64,000 bases of DNA, from positions 1 to 64,000 of the forward strand of contig JAJDAF010000005.1 of the NCBI GenBank assembly GCA_029261995.1, written 5' to 3'. The notes below the pieces were generated by a model. The model did not search any database. It was not told the DNA's origin and saw only the letters and a list, made by a program, of their open reading frames with translations. The translations under genes were made by a program, and so were the position numbers. The stretch is from Candidatus Zhuqueibacterota bacterium. GTDB lineage: Bacteria; Zhuqueibacterota; Zhuqueibacteria; Oceanimicrobiales; Oceanimicrobiaceae. Shown here piece by piece: positions 18,336 to 27,096 of the stretch (the stretch's first letter is position 1; every line of letters begins with the position of its first letter).

Positions 18336-18763
18336 ACCCGCATAATCCAGAAGAACTCCAGGACTTTGTAAACCTCATAGACATTTTCATTCATGTTGGC
18401 CAGTTTTAGATCGCCCTGGTTATCGCGAATCGCCTTGATCTTGCCCAGAAAAATGGTCCACCCACGACTGCTGATGTAGTCCACATCTTTCAGATCAACA
18501 ATGATGTTGTAGTGGCCGCCTTTGATGAGGCCGTCCAGCACCTTGTCGATCTCATCCGAAGTGCTGAATTCGATATATCCGCCAACCGTCACAATGGCAA
18601 TGGGTGTTGTCGGATGTCCGGCGTCTGTCCCGCTCGTGTGATCTACCGAGATGTCCAAATCAATTCTGAATCCGTTTGGGGTTGTTTTTTCAAAAACTAA
18701 CTTAAGAATCCGGGTTTCAAATTGAAACACTTTTTGAACTGTACAAGATAAGTTGATTAACAC
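18272..18763 (-). CDS. STAS-domain protein (anti-sigma factor antagonist-like)
   Basis: 163 aa with a STAS fold in the C-terminal two thirds. NIIVDLKDVDYISSRGW carries serines 98/99 at the position phosphorylated in SpoIIAA/RsbV. The sequence around them (YISSRGW) resembles the STAS tail of the TIR fusion (YITSAGW), so both could be read by the same kinase/phosphatase at the left end (inference). No kinase or sigma gene adjoins it. The GTG at 18763 is the longest start; the ribosome site is weak. It is divergent from dinB. Confidence 0.82.
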   Translation of the reverse strand: MLINLSCTVQKVFQFETRILKLVFEKTTPNGFRIDLDISVDHTSGTDAGHPTTPIAIVTVGGYIEFSTSDEIDKVLDGLIKGGHYNIIVDLKDVDYISSRGWTIFLGKIKAIRDNQGDLKLANMNENVYEVYKVLEFFWIMRVYDSIEEAVTDFDDNVPPMPQ

Positions 18764-18821
18764 TGCAAGTCAACAGAAAAGAAGTTGCATTTCTATTCCG
18801 CCTGAGCTACGTTACACTTGG

Positions 18822-20036
18822 ATGGAACGGACGATACTACATCTCGACATGGACGCCTTTTTCGCTGCTGTTGAGCAGTTGGACAATCCGCAGTATCGCG
18901 GCAAGCCGTTGATCGTCGGCGCGGATCCAAAGGGTGGGAAGGGGCGCGGCGTGGTTGCCACCTGCAGCTACGAGGCCAGGGAGTATGGCATCCATTCCGC
19001 CATGCCCATCTCGCACGCCTACCGCAGATGCCCGCATGGGATCTACGTGCCTGGCCGGCATAAGAGATATTCAGAATTGTCCCGCGCCATGATTGCCATT
19101 CTCAAGGACTTCACGCCTGTCATCCAAAAAATCAGCATCGACGAGGCGTTCATGGATGTCACCGGGAGTCTCGGGTTGTTTGGTGACGCGATGACAATCG
19201 CTCAGGCGGTCATGAAGCGGATTCGCACGGAGCTAAAGCTCACCGCCTCAATAGGCATCGCGCCAAACAAGTTCCTGGCTAAAATCGCTTCTGATTTGGA
19301 CAAGCCCGATGGACTTGTGGTCGTCCTGCCTGGCCATGAGCGTTCCTTCCTCGAAGACCTGCCGATTTTCAGATTGTGGGGTGTAGGCAAGAAAACGGAA
19401 GCAGCTCTAACCCAGATGGGGATTCAAACGATTGGCCAGATAGCTCGGTTGTCAGAGACCGCCTTGAACAAACGTTTTGGGAAGTGGGGCAATGCGCTCT
19501 GGCGTCTGTCTCACGGAATCGACGACCGACCTGTCGAGTCAGTTGACGTGCAGAAATCCATCAGCCAGGAAAGGACTTTCTACGAGGATACAGATGACCA
19601 GCAAGAAATTGAGCAGACCCTGTTCCACCTCGCTGAGTCGCTTTCTCGTCTGATGCGGAAAGACCACCTGAAAGGGCGCACCATCACCCTGAAGATCCGT
19701 TTCGAAGACTTTTCGACCTTCACTCGCAGCAAGACCTTTGCAGATTTCATTGACTCTACGCAAATCATCAAAGGCGTCGCGCTTTCGATGTACCGCCGGT
19801 TCAACAAGAGCCGAAAAAAAGTCCGCCTTCTCGGCATTGGCGTTTCTCAACTCAACTCGGTCTCTGGCGAGCAACTCGGTCTTTTCGACCAGGAAGCGCC
19901 GCTCAACACCAAGCTCACCCGCCTGCTGGATTCCCTGCAGGACAAGTTTGGAGAAGACGCGGTCAAGCGGGCCGCGCTCCTCAAGGGCCCTGGCACGGAA
20001 GCGCCAAACCCATCCGTGCCGGACGCGGACATCTGA
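18822..20036 (+). CDS. dinB: DNA polymerase IV (Y family)
   Basis: 404 aa. LHLDMDAFFAAVEQ at the N-terminus gives the first metal aspartates and steric gate region; KISIDEAFMDVTG gives the catalytic D-E pair; SIGIAPNKFLAKIASDLDKP is the palm signature. A little-finger domain follows and the C-terminus carries QLGLF, a beta-clamp binding motif (residues near 370). It does error-prone translesion synthesis. The ATG at 18822 matches the conserved start; the frame opens further up without support. Regulation by LexA is common, but I see no SOS box. Confidence 0.94.
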   Translation: MERTILHLDMDAFFAAVEQLDNPQYRGKPLIVGADPKGGKGRGVVATCSYEAREYGIHSAMPISHAYRRCPHGIYVPGRHKRYSELSRAMIAILKDFTPVIQKISIDEAFMDVTGSLGLFGDAMTIAQAVMKRIRTELKLTASIGIAPNKFLAKIASDLDKPDGLVVVLPGHERSFLEDLPIFRLWGVGKKTEAALTQMGIQTIGQIARLSETALNKRFGKWGNALWRLSHGIDDRPVESVDVQKSISQERTFYEDTDDQQEIEQTLFHLAESLSRLMRKDHLKGRTITLKIRFEDFSTFTRSKTFADFIDSTQIIKGVALSMYRRFNKSRKKVRLLGIGVSQLNSVSGEQLGLFDQEAPLNTKLTRLLDSLQDKFGEDAVKRAALLKGPGTEAPNPSVPDADI

Positions 20037-20043
20037 CAGCAAT

Positions 20044-20086
20044 GTCCTGTCAGCCGTTGAGCCAGGGTCTCACGAACCGACAGGAC
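20044..20086 (+). terminator. inverted repeat after dinB (possible terminator)
   Basis: GTCCTGTC (20044-20051) and GACAGGAC (20079-20086) are perfect inverted repeats with a 27-nt loop just downstream of the dinB stop. There is no T-run, so intrinsic termination is uncertain. Confidence 0.35.
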
Positions 20087-20178
20087 GGCATTCAATCCCA
20101 CAGAGTTGCAATCTGTTCTAAATAATTGAAACAGTAAGACTTATCCCGCTCAGAAGTTTCCGAGATGTTGGTGGCACG

Positions 20179-20853
20179 GTGGTTGCTTTTCGGCGGCCAA
20201 TGTTACCCCAAAGAAACAAGTCCGGTGTCACTGGCGCTCTGCAAATCTTTCTCATCCCTGTTTGTGCCTGGTTGATTGTTGCCGGGTTCGGATGCGCCCG
20301 TTCAGGATTTCAGAAATCACTGACACAACCTGGCAGTGACAGAGTGCAACCCGGGGACGCCATCGATATTTCATTCCAACACTACCCCGACCTGGACCAA
20401 ACCCAGATCGTCGATGCAGACGGACGGATCACTTTTCGACTCATCAATGACATCCGCGTGGCGGGACTCAGCAGAGCCGGTCTCACAAAGCGACTCGCCG
20501 ATGCGTACGGAAAAATCCTGGCAATGCCGAACCTCGAGGTCAACATCGACAAGTCCAGCCATTTCTCGGTGTATTTCGGCGGCTTTGTCGTGAAACCAGG
20601 CCGTCAATTGTATGGCGCCGACCTGACGGTAGCCCGTGGCATCAGCACCGCCGGCGGACTCAAGATCGCCAGCAGCTACGACATCTACATTTTCCGAAGC
20701 ACGGGCCGGAAGGGCCTACGCAGGCTGAAGCTCGAATGGAGCCGCAAGACCGGCCGGCCCGGACAAAACAAAGACATGAAACTGGAGCCCTATGACATTG
20801 TTTTCGTGGTCAAGGCTCCCGAAATCAGGAGATTCAATGGCATGGAAATCTAA
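20179..20853 (+). CDS. polysaccharide biosynthesis/export (Wza-type) outer-membrane lipoprotein
   Basis: About 224 aa. Hydrophobic signal (about 23-40) ending in lipobox VAGFGC. Then a Poly_export domain: VQPGDAIDISFQHYPDLDQTQIVDADGRITFRL is the typical entry, followed by one SLBB-like segment and a closing LEPYDIVFVVKAPE. It should form part of the outer-membrane exit channel for an extracellular polysaccharide. The GTG at 20179 is the longest start and an ATG at 20200 is an alternative; neither has a good ribosome site. It is directly followed by a BY-kinase-like gene, as in capsule/EPS operons. Confidence 0.86.
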   Translation: MVAFRRPMLPQRNKSGVTGALQIFLIPVCAWLIVAGFGCARSGFQKSLTQPGSDRVQPGDAIDISFQHYPDLDQTQIVDADGRITFRLINDIRVAGLSRAGLTKRLADAYGKILAMPNLEVNIDKSSHFSVYFGGFVVKPGRQLYGADLTVARGISTAGGLKIASSYDIYIFRSTGRKGLRRLKLEWSRKTGRPGQNKDMKLEPYDIVFVVKAPEIRRFNGMEI

Positions 20854-20868
20854 CATCTGGAGGAAGCG

Positions 20869-21615
20869 TTGAAGGACTCCCAAAAACCTTTTCGCAAGCT
20901 CCCCAGCCTCCATCTTTTTAGCACCAGCGCTCCAACCAGAGGCCCCTATTCAGATCTGGAGTTCATTGCACAGTACCGCCGCCGGATCAACGATTCTAGT
21001 GATAGGCGGCCAGTAACCCTGCCGCTTTCTCCAGCGGCGGACATGCAGTCACTTCGGGAACGCATCGTCGCGATGGCCAGCACGGGAACCAGCCCCATTG
21101 TGCTGTTTAACTCGCCGGAACGCGCTACTACCTCCGCTGAGCTTATCCTGGAATTTGCATGGGAACGGTCGAAATGCGACAGCGACAAGATTCTTATCAT
21201 AGACTGCAACCTCAGGTCACCTGTGCTGAACAGAGTTTACAACCTGGCCCGGGGTGTCGGCTTGGCCGAATATCTTGCTGGCACGCACACAGTCCCCGAT
21301 GTGGTCAAGCGCACCAATTTGCGCAATGTTTATTTGCTTCGGAGCGGCTGCCTCAAGGTGGATCCGGTTCAATTGCTCAAGTCGCCCCGCCTTGGCCAAC
21401 TGCTGAAGTCCGTGGCAAAGCAATTCGACTTCTTGCTTCTAAATTCACCACCTTATCGCGACTATGTTGACTCATCGTTGCTCGCCGAGTCCGTTCGTCC
21501 TCTGGTTGTTCTTGCAGTAGATGGCAGGGGTAACGGGTGGGATGCGACCGCGGATATTCGCGCAGACATGCAACGCTACGACCTCAATATTCTCGGGCTG
21601 GTAAATCGCTCCTGA
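20869..21615 (+). CDS. CpsD/BY-kinase-like P-loop protein lacking a Walker A motif
   Basis: 248 aa. The body resembles CpsD/CapB tyrosine autokinases: DKILIIDCNLRSPVLN (about 107-120) corresponds to the Walker A' strand, GLAEYLAGT and VYLLRSG follow, and FLLLNSPPY corresponds to the Walker B strand. The expected GxxxxGKS/T loop is replaced by FNSPERATTSAE (about 80-91), so ATP hydrolysis and kinase activity are doubtful. The tyrosine-rich C-terminal tail is also missing. The TTG at 20869 has GGAGG close upstream. It lies 15 nt after the export lipoprotein gene and probably works with it as a structural regulator of polysaccharide export (inference). Confidence 0.75.
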   Translation: MKDSQKPFRKLPSLHLFSTSAPTRGPYSDLEFIAQYRRRINDSSDRRPVTLPLSPAADMQSLRERIVAMASTGTSPIVLFNSPERATTSAELILEFAWERSKCDSDKILIIDCNLRSPVLNRVYNLARGVGLAEYLAGTHTVPDVVKRTNLRNVYLLRSGCLKVDPVQLLKSPRLGQLLKSVAKQFDFLLLNSPPYRDYVDSSLLAESVRPLVVLAVDGRGNGWDATADIRADMQRYDLNILGLVNRS

Positions 21616-21652
21616 CTACCGCTTCCACGCTTCACATCCACCACAAATCTGC

Positions 21653-21681
21653 TTGACTTAGGATTACAGATTCGATATATT
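21653..21681 (+). promoter_or_regulatory. predicted sigma70-type promoter for the GT2 gene
   Basis: TTGACT at 21653 and TATATT at 21676 are separated by 17 nt, close to the TTGACA/TATAAT consensus. Transcription would start near 21688, about 130 nt before the glycosyltransferase start. If the organism uses a Bacteroidota-type sigma factor the consensus would differ. Confidence 0.5.
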
Positions 21682-21821
21682 CCTGACTGCATTTTATATC
21701 CTGCCTAGTCCAACTCTGCCTGCGAAATAGCCGGAATAAACGCAGCCTGACATGATGTTAGAATACAAGATTTTTTGGACTGGGTAGACCGTCAGCGAAA
21801 ATTGGAGAAGCCACCAGACCC

Positions 21822-23348
21822 ATGACTGGATTTGAAATTGGATTGTTTGTTGTTTATGGTACCGTACTGCTGATGCTGGTTGCGTTCGGCCTCCATAAGT
21901 ATTTCTTGCTTTATCTTTACTGGAAACATCGGAGCGAGGACGCAGGCGAGTTGACTCTCCCGGAGAACTTGCCTGTTGTTACTGTTCAGCTTCCAGTTTA
22001 CAACGAGCGTTACGTTGTCGAGCGGCTCATCCGTTCTGTGTGCGAAATCGACTACCCGCGTGAGCTGCTGGAAGTGCAAGTCCTTGACGACTCAACGGAT
22101 GAAACTCGCGGGATCGCGACGAAACTCGTCGAGGAATATCAGGCCAGCGGTGTGGATGCTTGCTACATTCATCGCGAGAACCGGGTCGGCTTCAAAGCCG
22201 GTGCGCTCGATGAGGGTTTGCAGCAGGCAAAAGGGGAATTTGTGGCCATTTTCGATGCAGACTTTGTCCCGAACCCAGACTTCTTACTCAGCACCATCGC
22301 TCAGTTCAATAACCCTGAAATCGGGATGGTTCAGACGCGTTGGGGACACATAAATCGAAACTACTCATTGCTGACAAAAGTGCAATCCATGTTTCTTGAC
22401 GGTCACTTCATTATTGAACATACCGCCAGGAACCGCTCCGGCCGATTCTTCAACTTCAACGGCACCGCCGGAATTTGGCGCAAGCAGGCAATTGTAGACG
22501 CCGGCGGATGGCAGCATGATACATTGACAGAAGATCTGGACCTGAGCTATCGCTCGCAGTTGGCCGGTTGGAAGTTCATCTATTTGCCGAACGTGGTAGC
22601 GCCCGCGGAACTGCCCGTCGAGATGAACGCCTACAAATCCCAGCAGCATCGATGGGCGAAGGGCTCAGTTCAGACGGCCAAGAAACTGCTGCCGGTCATC
22701 ATGCGCAGCAAGATTCCCCTTCCCGTCAAACTGGAAGCGAGCGCTCATTTGTTCAGCAACTTCACCTACCTGTTCATGACGATTCCGTCTATTCTGATGC
22801 CCATCATCTTGCATGTACAATTGGATCGAGGCTGGGACTGGATGGCCCACGTCTACCTATTTGTTTTCTTTTCGGCGTCGCTTTCCGTAATTCTCTATTA
22901 TTTGATTTCACAACGGGAAAGCAATGTTTCGTGGAAGGAGCAGATTCCCTACCTGCCACTCCTGATGAGTCTAGGAATAGGTCTGTCGATCAACAACGCC
23001 AAGGCGGTTCTCGAGGCTATTTTCAACCACCAGTCGGAATTCAAACGTACCCCAAAGTACCGCATTGAAACCAACTTGGACACATGGACCAAGAAAAAAT
23101 ATCAAATGGAGTTCAATTTTCAGCCAATCATTGAGTTGATGCTTGGAAGCTATTTTGTTATTATGTTCATAAGTTTGGTAAGCAAGGGCCTGTTCCTGTC
23201 GATACCGTTTTTCTTTCTTTTCCAATTCGGATTCATCTATATTGGTCTCATGTCATTGGTGCAGTCGGGAAGTATCAGGGTGCCGTTCCGACAACTGCGG
23301 GTGTTGTTTCGCAACACGATCGTGCTTCTTTCCGAACGCCTATTCTAA
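21822..23348 (+). CDS. family 2 processive glycosyltransferase (cellulose/mannan synthase-like)
   Basis: 508 aa integral membrane GT2. One N-terminal helix precedes the GT-A domain with LPVYNERYVVERLI, the LDDSTDET aspartates, FDADFVP (DxD), TEDLDLSYR (catalytic base) and QQHRWAKGS (the QxxRW product-binding motif), then four or five C-terminal helices. The pattern matches plant CslA-like and bacterial beta-mannan/glucan synthases. It would make an extracellular polysaccharide in the inner membrane. The nearby export lipoprotein and BY-kinase-like protein fit a secretion role. Confidence 0.9.
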   Translation: MTGFEIGLFVVYGTVLLMLVAFGLHKYFLLYLYWKHRSEDAGELTLPENLPVVTVQLPVYNERYVVERLIRSVCEIDYPRELLEVQVLDDSTDETRGIATKLVEEYQASGVDACYIHRENRVGFKAGALDEGLQQAKGEFVAIFDADFVPNPDFLLSTIAQFNNPEIGMVQTRWGHINRNYSLLTKVQSMFLDGHFIIEHTARNRSGRFFNFNGTAGIWRKQAIVDAGGWQHDTLTEDLDLSYRSQLAGWKFIYLPNVVAPAELPVEMNAYKSQQHRWAKGSVQTAKKLLPVIMRSKIPLPVKLEASAHLFSNFTYLFMTIPSILMPIILHVQLDRGWDWMAHVYLFVFFSASLSVILYYLISQRESNVSWKEQIPYLPLLMSLGIGLSINNAKAVLEAIFNHQSEFKRTPKYRIETNLDTWTKKKYQMEFNFQPIIELMLGSYFVIMFISLVSKGLFLSIPFFFLFQFGFIYIGLMSLVQSGSIRVPFRQLRVLFRNTIVLLSERLF

Positions 23349-23432
23349 GCCAGAAACAACTTGATATTATCGAAAAACTTACTATTTTACGCTGAGAATG
23401 ATTGATATTTACGCTACAACAAGGAGTTGTTC

Positions 23433-23756
23433 ATGTCAAAGCCGATAACCTTCACTGACGAAAATTTCGAAGCCGAAGTGATTTCGTCGGACCTGCCTGT
23501 TTTGGTAGATTTTTGGGCCGAATGGTGCGGGCCCTGCAAAATGATTGCTCCAGCCGTTGAAGAGCTGGCAAATGAGTTTGAAGGCAAGGCCAAAATTGGC
23601 AAGCTGGATGTCGACAGCAATCAAAACGTCGCCGCAAAATATGGTATTAGAAGTATCCCCTCCTTGCTCATTTTCAAGGGTGGAGAGGTCGTAGAGTCGA
23701 TTGTTGGCGCCGTGCCCAAAAACGCAATCCAGGCAAAGCTGGAAGCTGCAGTCTAG
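23433..23756 (+). CDS. trxA: thioredoxin
   Basis: 107 aa classical thioredoxin. [10 protein letters not shown] holds the redox-active CGPC pair, followed by the cis-proline region [11 protein letters not shown] and a final GAVPK turn. It reduces cytoplasmic disulfides with thioredoxin reductase, which is not in the window. AAGGAG with 6-nt spacing fixes the ATG at 23433. A strong terminator follows, so it forms its own transcription unit. Confidence 0.97.
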   Translation: MSKPITFTDENFEAEVISSDLPVLVDFWAEWCGPCKMIAPAVEELANEFEGKAKIGKLDVDSNQNVAAKYGIRSIPSLLIFKGGEVVESIVGAVPKNAIQAKLEAAV

Positions 23757-23775
23757 ACTATCTGGAATGAACTGT

Positions 23776-23810
23776 AAAGGGCGCCTGAATTCGTTCAGGC
23801 GCCCTTTTTT
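23776..23810 (+). terminator. intrinsic terminator of trxA
   Basis: A perfect 14-bp stem (23776-23789 with 23794-23807) encloses a TTCG tetraloop and runs into TTTTTT. It is a textbook rho-independent terminator, 20 nt after the trxA stop. Confidence 0.95.
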
Positions 23811-23825
23811 GATCCAAGGCAGACT

Positions 23826-25052
23826 ATGAATTTCGACGTTGTTGTTGTTGGAGGAGGTCCGGCCGGACTCTCCGCCGCGTTTGCCGCTGCCAAGGGCGGG
23901 GCCAGAGTCGCTGTCCTCGAAAAGAGCAAGGAAATTGGCTACCCGATTCACACCAGCGGCGGCAGCTGGATCGCCGAATTACGTCTGCTCGGCATACCCG
24001 AAAAATTCATGAGTCCAGTAACATCAGGCATCTTCGTTTCACCCAATTGCTCACAAACCCTAACGTACGATAAGCCGGAAGCATGTATTCTGGATGTGCG
24101 GGGCCTGTATCAGTACCTTGCTGAACTGGCTGCTGAAGCGGGCGCGCGCCTGTTCGTCAACGCACCGGCGCTCAGCCTTCACTATGAGCGCGGGCGCATC
24201 GCTGGGGTTAAAGCACGGGTTCTCGGTTCAACCAAGGTCCTGGGCGCCGATTTAGTCATTGACGCTAGTGGAATGGCTGCATTTGCGGGCAGGGCGGCAG
24301 GTCTCGTCAGCCGTTCCGAGCGCAAAGGTGTTGGTGCAGAATACGATCTGTATGCTCCCGATTGGCCGCCCGGTCAAATTGCATTGGTGTTTGGCAGCCA
24401 AATAGCGCCGTCTGGGTACGGCTGGATTTTCCCACACCGGTCGGGCCGGGTTCGCGCCGGCGTCGGATTGTTGTACCCCGACAGCCGCGAAGATCCGAGA
24501 GTTTACCTGGAACGTCTGCTGGCGCACGGTCAATTCCAGCAGCACCTGGCAAGGCGCAGCGAGTTGGAATATCACGCCGGATCTGTGCCAGCCGGGATTT
24601 TCTCAGAGCACACGGCTGGCGACCATCTGCTGGTCGTCGGTGATGCCGGGGGATTGATCTCTACCTTTCTTGGCGAAGGAATCCGGTTTGCAATTGACAT
24701 AGGAAGACAGGCTGGGACGGTCGCAGCCGATGCGGTGTTGGCGAAGGACTTCAGGGATCACTTTCTAAAGCGATTTGAGTCCCGCTGGAAACGTAAATAC
24801 GAGCGGGCTTTCAGGATTGGCGCATCCCTAAACTCCCGTTTCGCGCAATACTCCGACGAACAGTGGGACCAAAAGATCCATGCTCTGGGCAAGCTGAGTC
24901 CCGATCTTGTCGCACGCCTGTTGCGGGGTGATTTTACGCCATCCACTCTAATCGGCTTGTTGCGTGCAAGCCCAGGCTTGGCCACCAGGGCCGCTCTTTC
25001 AAGGCTGAAATCAACTTTGAAAGAGCTTGATTTTAACGAACAGATTTCCTAG
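23826..25052 (+). CDS. geranylgeranyl-reductase-like FAD-dependent oxidoreductase
   Basis: 408 aa. The GxGxxG dinucleotide loop VVVGGGPAGLSAAFAAAKGG opens the protein. YPIHTSGGSW lies in the substrate region, DLVIDASG in the middle, and VVGDAGGLISTFLGEGIRFA is the second FAD motif of the GGR/digeranylgeranylglycerophospholipid reductase group. Such enzymes reduce isoprenoid double bonds (menaquinone side chains, archaeal-type lipids), but other tailoring flavoproteins look alike. It lies between the trxA terminator and manC, with a 200-nt gap after its stop. Confidence 0.82.
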   Translation: MNFDVVVVGGGPAGLSAAFAAAKGGARVAVLEKSKEIGYPIHTSGGSWIAELRLLGIPEKFMSPVTSGIFVSPNCSQTLTYDKPEACILDVRGLYQYLAELAAEAGARLFVNAPALSLHYERGRIAGVKARVLGSTKVLGADLVIDASGMAAFAGRAAGLVSRSERKGVGAEYDLYAPDWPPGQIALVFGSQIAPSGYGWIFPHRSGRVRAGVGLLYPDSREDPRVYLERLLAHGQFQQHLARRSELEYHAGSVPAGIFSEHTAGDHLLVVGDAGGLISTFLGEGIRFAIDIGRQAGTVAADAVLAKDFRDHFLKRFESRWKRKYERAFRIGASLNSRFAQYSDEQWDQKIHALGKLSPDLVARLLRGDFTPSTLIGLLRASPGLATRAALSRLKSTLKELDFNEQIS

Positions 25053-25253
25053 CTTGAAAGGCTTTGCACGTGCATCGTCGGATGCTGAGACACTGAAATC
25101 CAATAAATTTCTAAAGATACTGCTAAGTGCGGTCTTGTACTTGAGAATGACTTTGTTTCGAAAGAGTTTAGCCATTGTATCGGTTGATGGCGTTTTCGAC
25201 CGTTACGATGGCATTTTTTTGCCGGGACTTTTTGTAAACAAGGATGGGAGTAT

Positions 25254-26324
25254 ATGCGAGCTTTAATCATGGCAGGGGGATTAGGGACGCGGTTTTGGCC
25301 AAAGAGCCGGCGGGAACACCCAAAGCAGCTTCTGAAAATCTTGGGTGAGCAGTCCTTAATTCTGGACACAGTTGAACGTCTGAAACCCATAGTCACAGGC
25401 GAAGAGATCTACATTGTCGCCATGGATGACCAGCTTGGCAAGATTCGAAAGCAACTCAATGGGCACGCGGGGATTAACTATCTGGTTGAGCCCAAAGGCA
25501 AGAACACAGCGCCTTGCATCGGGCTCGCCGCGGTCGTTATGCAGAAGGACGATCCCGATGCGGTCATGGTTGTATTGCCGGCAGACCACCTAATCGAGGA
25601 CAATGACGTCTTCCTCAAGACGTTGCAGACCGCGGAAAAGGTCGCGCTCGAGACAGGGAAGATAGTCACGATTGGCATCGAGCCCAACTACCCGGCGACG
25701 GGTTATGGTTACATCCAATTTGACCAACAGCTCGCGGTGGCGGACGGCATGCCGCTGCTGCATGTAAAGACATTTGCGGAGAAACCCAATGTAGCGACTG
25801 CGGAACGCTTTCTGTCGAGTGGCGACTTCCTCTGGAACAGCGGCATGTTTGTGTGGAAGGTCAAAACGATCCTCGAAGAGATAGAGGAACACCTTCCCCA
25901 GGTTTATGACGGATTGATGGAGATTCGAGATGCCCTGGGCCGGCCAGAACAGGACGCTGTAATTCGGCGGGTGTACAGTCAAATACGCAGCATCTCCATT
26001 GACTACGGTGTTATGGAACACGCGAAGGAGGTCACCGTTCTCAAGGGCAATTTTGGCTGGAATGACCTCGGCAGTTGGGGCGAGGTTTACAAGCTCATGG
26101 ACAAAGATGAAAATCGCAACGTCCTGGTTGGCAGTCATCTGATTAGGGATGCAGCCGGATGTCTTGTTGACGCTCCCGAAAAATGCGTGGCATTGGTCGG
26201 GGTTGATGACCTGGTGGTGGTGGACACACCAGATGCGTTGTTGATCTGTCGCCGTGACCGGGTGCAGGAAGTCAGGGATGTGGTCGATTTGGCTAAGCGT
26301 AAGAAAATGGACCAAATTCTTTAG
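25254..26324 (+). CDS. manC: mannose-1-phosphate guanylyltransferase
   Basis: 356 aa, the size of single-domain GMP transferases. MAGGLGTRFWPKSR is the nucleotidyltransferase signature, PKGKNTAPCIGLAA binds GTP/Man-1-P, and FAEKPNVATAERFL and FGWNDLGSW are ManC-specific. It makes GDP-mannose for polysaccharide or glycan synthesis, fitting the mannan-synthase-like gene at 21822. The phosphomannose isomerase domain found in bifunctional ManC is absent. The next small gene starts 3 nt after the stop. Confidence 0.92.
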   Translation: MRALIMAGGLGTRFWPKSRREHPKQLLKILGEQSLILDTVERLKPIVTGEEIYIVAMDDQLGKIRKQLNGHAGINYLVEPKGKNTAPCIGLAAVVMQKDDPDAVMVVLPADHLIEDNDVFLKTLQTAEKVALETGKIVTIGIEPNYPATGYGYIQFDQQLAVADGMPLLHVKTFAEKPNVATAERFLSSGDFLWNSGMFVWKVKTILEEIEEHLPQVYDGLMEIRDALGRPEQDAVIRRVYSQIRSISIDYGVMEHAKEVTVLKGNFGWNDLGSWGEVYKLMDKDENRNVLVGSHLIRDAAGCLVDAPEKCVALVGVDDLVVVDTPDALLICRRDRVQEVRDVVDLAKRKKMDQIL

Positions 26325-26327
26325 GTT

Positions 26328-26594
26328 ATGGAAAACAACGCCGAGTCTATTCTCGAGGAACTTGAGAAACTGCTTTCTGAAGCTGCAATTGAAGTACGTT
26401 ATGAGAAGGGGCAGTTTATGGGAGGACTCTATCGTTACAAGGACAAGGAGCAAATTGTAGTCAACAAAGACTTGCCGATCGAGCACAAGATCAAGATTAT
26501 TGCCACCGAGTTGCATGAGCACGTCGATCTGGACAGCATTTATCTGGTTCCCGCGCTGAGGGAGGTCATCGAGAATGCAAGTCGTATGGAGTAA
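26328..26594 (+). CDS. small conserved-looking protein of unknown function
   Basis: 88 aa acidic/amphipathic protein. A helical N-terminus (ESILEELEKLLSEAAIEV) is followed by a beta-like centre (RYEKGQFMGGLYRYKDKEQIVVNK) and another helix ending in LVPALREVIENAS. I do not recognise the family. It begins 3 nt after manC and its stop is 37 nt before the PTS IIA-like start, so it sits inside that operon. Its in-operon position and normal codon pattern argue it is real. Confidence 0.7.
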   Translation: MENNAESILEELEKLLSEAAIEVRYEKGQFMGGLYRYKDKEQIVVNKDLPIEHKIKIIATELHEHVDLDSIYLVPALREVIENASRME

Positions 26595-26631
26595 GCAAAA
26601 TAACAATAACCGCCTTAACCACGGGGTGACA

Positions 26632-27096
26632 ATGCAAAGCAAAGACCTGACAGAGTATTTCAGCGAAAACCTCTTTGTCGCCAACCTAAAAGCCAAAACC
26701 AAAGCGAAGTCACTCGAGGAACTGTCCGATTTGTTTGTTGCGAACAAGGTGATTCGTACCAAAGGAATAGTGCTGGAAATGCTGAACCAGCGGGAGACCC
26801 TCGGCAGCACGGGCATCGGCAAGGGTGTCGCAATTCCGCATGGCCGGACGACGGCGGCCTTGGATGTCACCATCGCGTTTGGCAAATCGAAGAATGGCAT
26901 TGATTTCGACTCTGTTGATAAGGAGCTGGTCAAGCTCATTTTCGTCGTACTGGCGCCGCCTCAAGACGATAACAATCGCTACCTGCCCGTTCTTGGCAAG
27001 CTGGTAGAGGTGGTTCATGATAAAGCAAACAGAGAAAAGCTTTTGCAAGCTAAAACATTTGAAGAACTAATGCAGGTGTTTGAGGAGGTTGGTTGA
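26632..27096 (+). CDS. PTS EIIA-like (PtsN/fructose-type) regulatory protein
   Basis: 154 aa EIIA domain of the fructose/nitrogen PTS class. The phospho-acceptor histidine is in VAIPHGRT, preceded by the usual REtLgSTGIGkGVAIPH pattern (about residues 60-80). There is no EIIB or EIIC nearby, so a regulatory PtsN-like role is likelier than sugar uptake. The ATG at 26632 has GGGGTG upstream; the longer frame overlaps the preceding gene. Its TGA overlaps the ATG of the zinc-ribbon gene. Confidence 0.88.
   Translation: MQSKDLTEYFSENLFVANLKAKTKAKSLEELSDLFVANKVIRTKGIVLEMLNQRETLGSTGIGKGVAIPHGRTTAALDVTIAFGKSKNGIDFDSVDKELVKLIFVVLAPPQDDNNRYLPVLGKLVEVVHDKANREKLLQAKTFEELMQVFEEVG

Noticed and set aside
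25590-26939. 449-codon minus-strand frame opposite manC and the PTS gene
   Set aside because: Long, but antisense to three well-supported genes and without any family motif.
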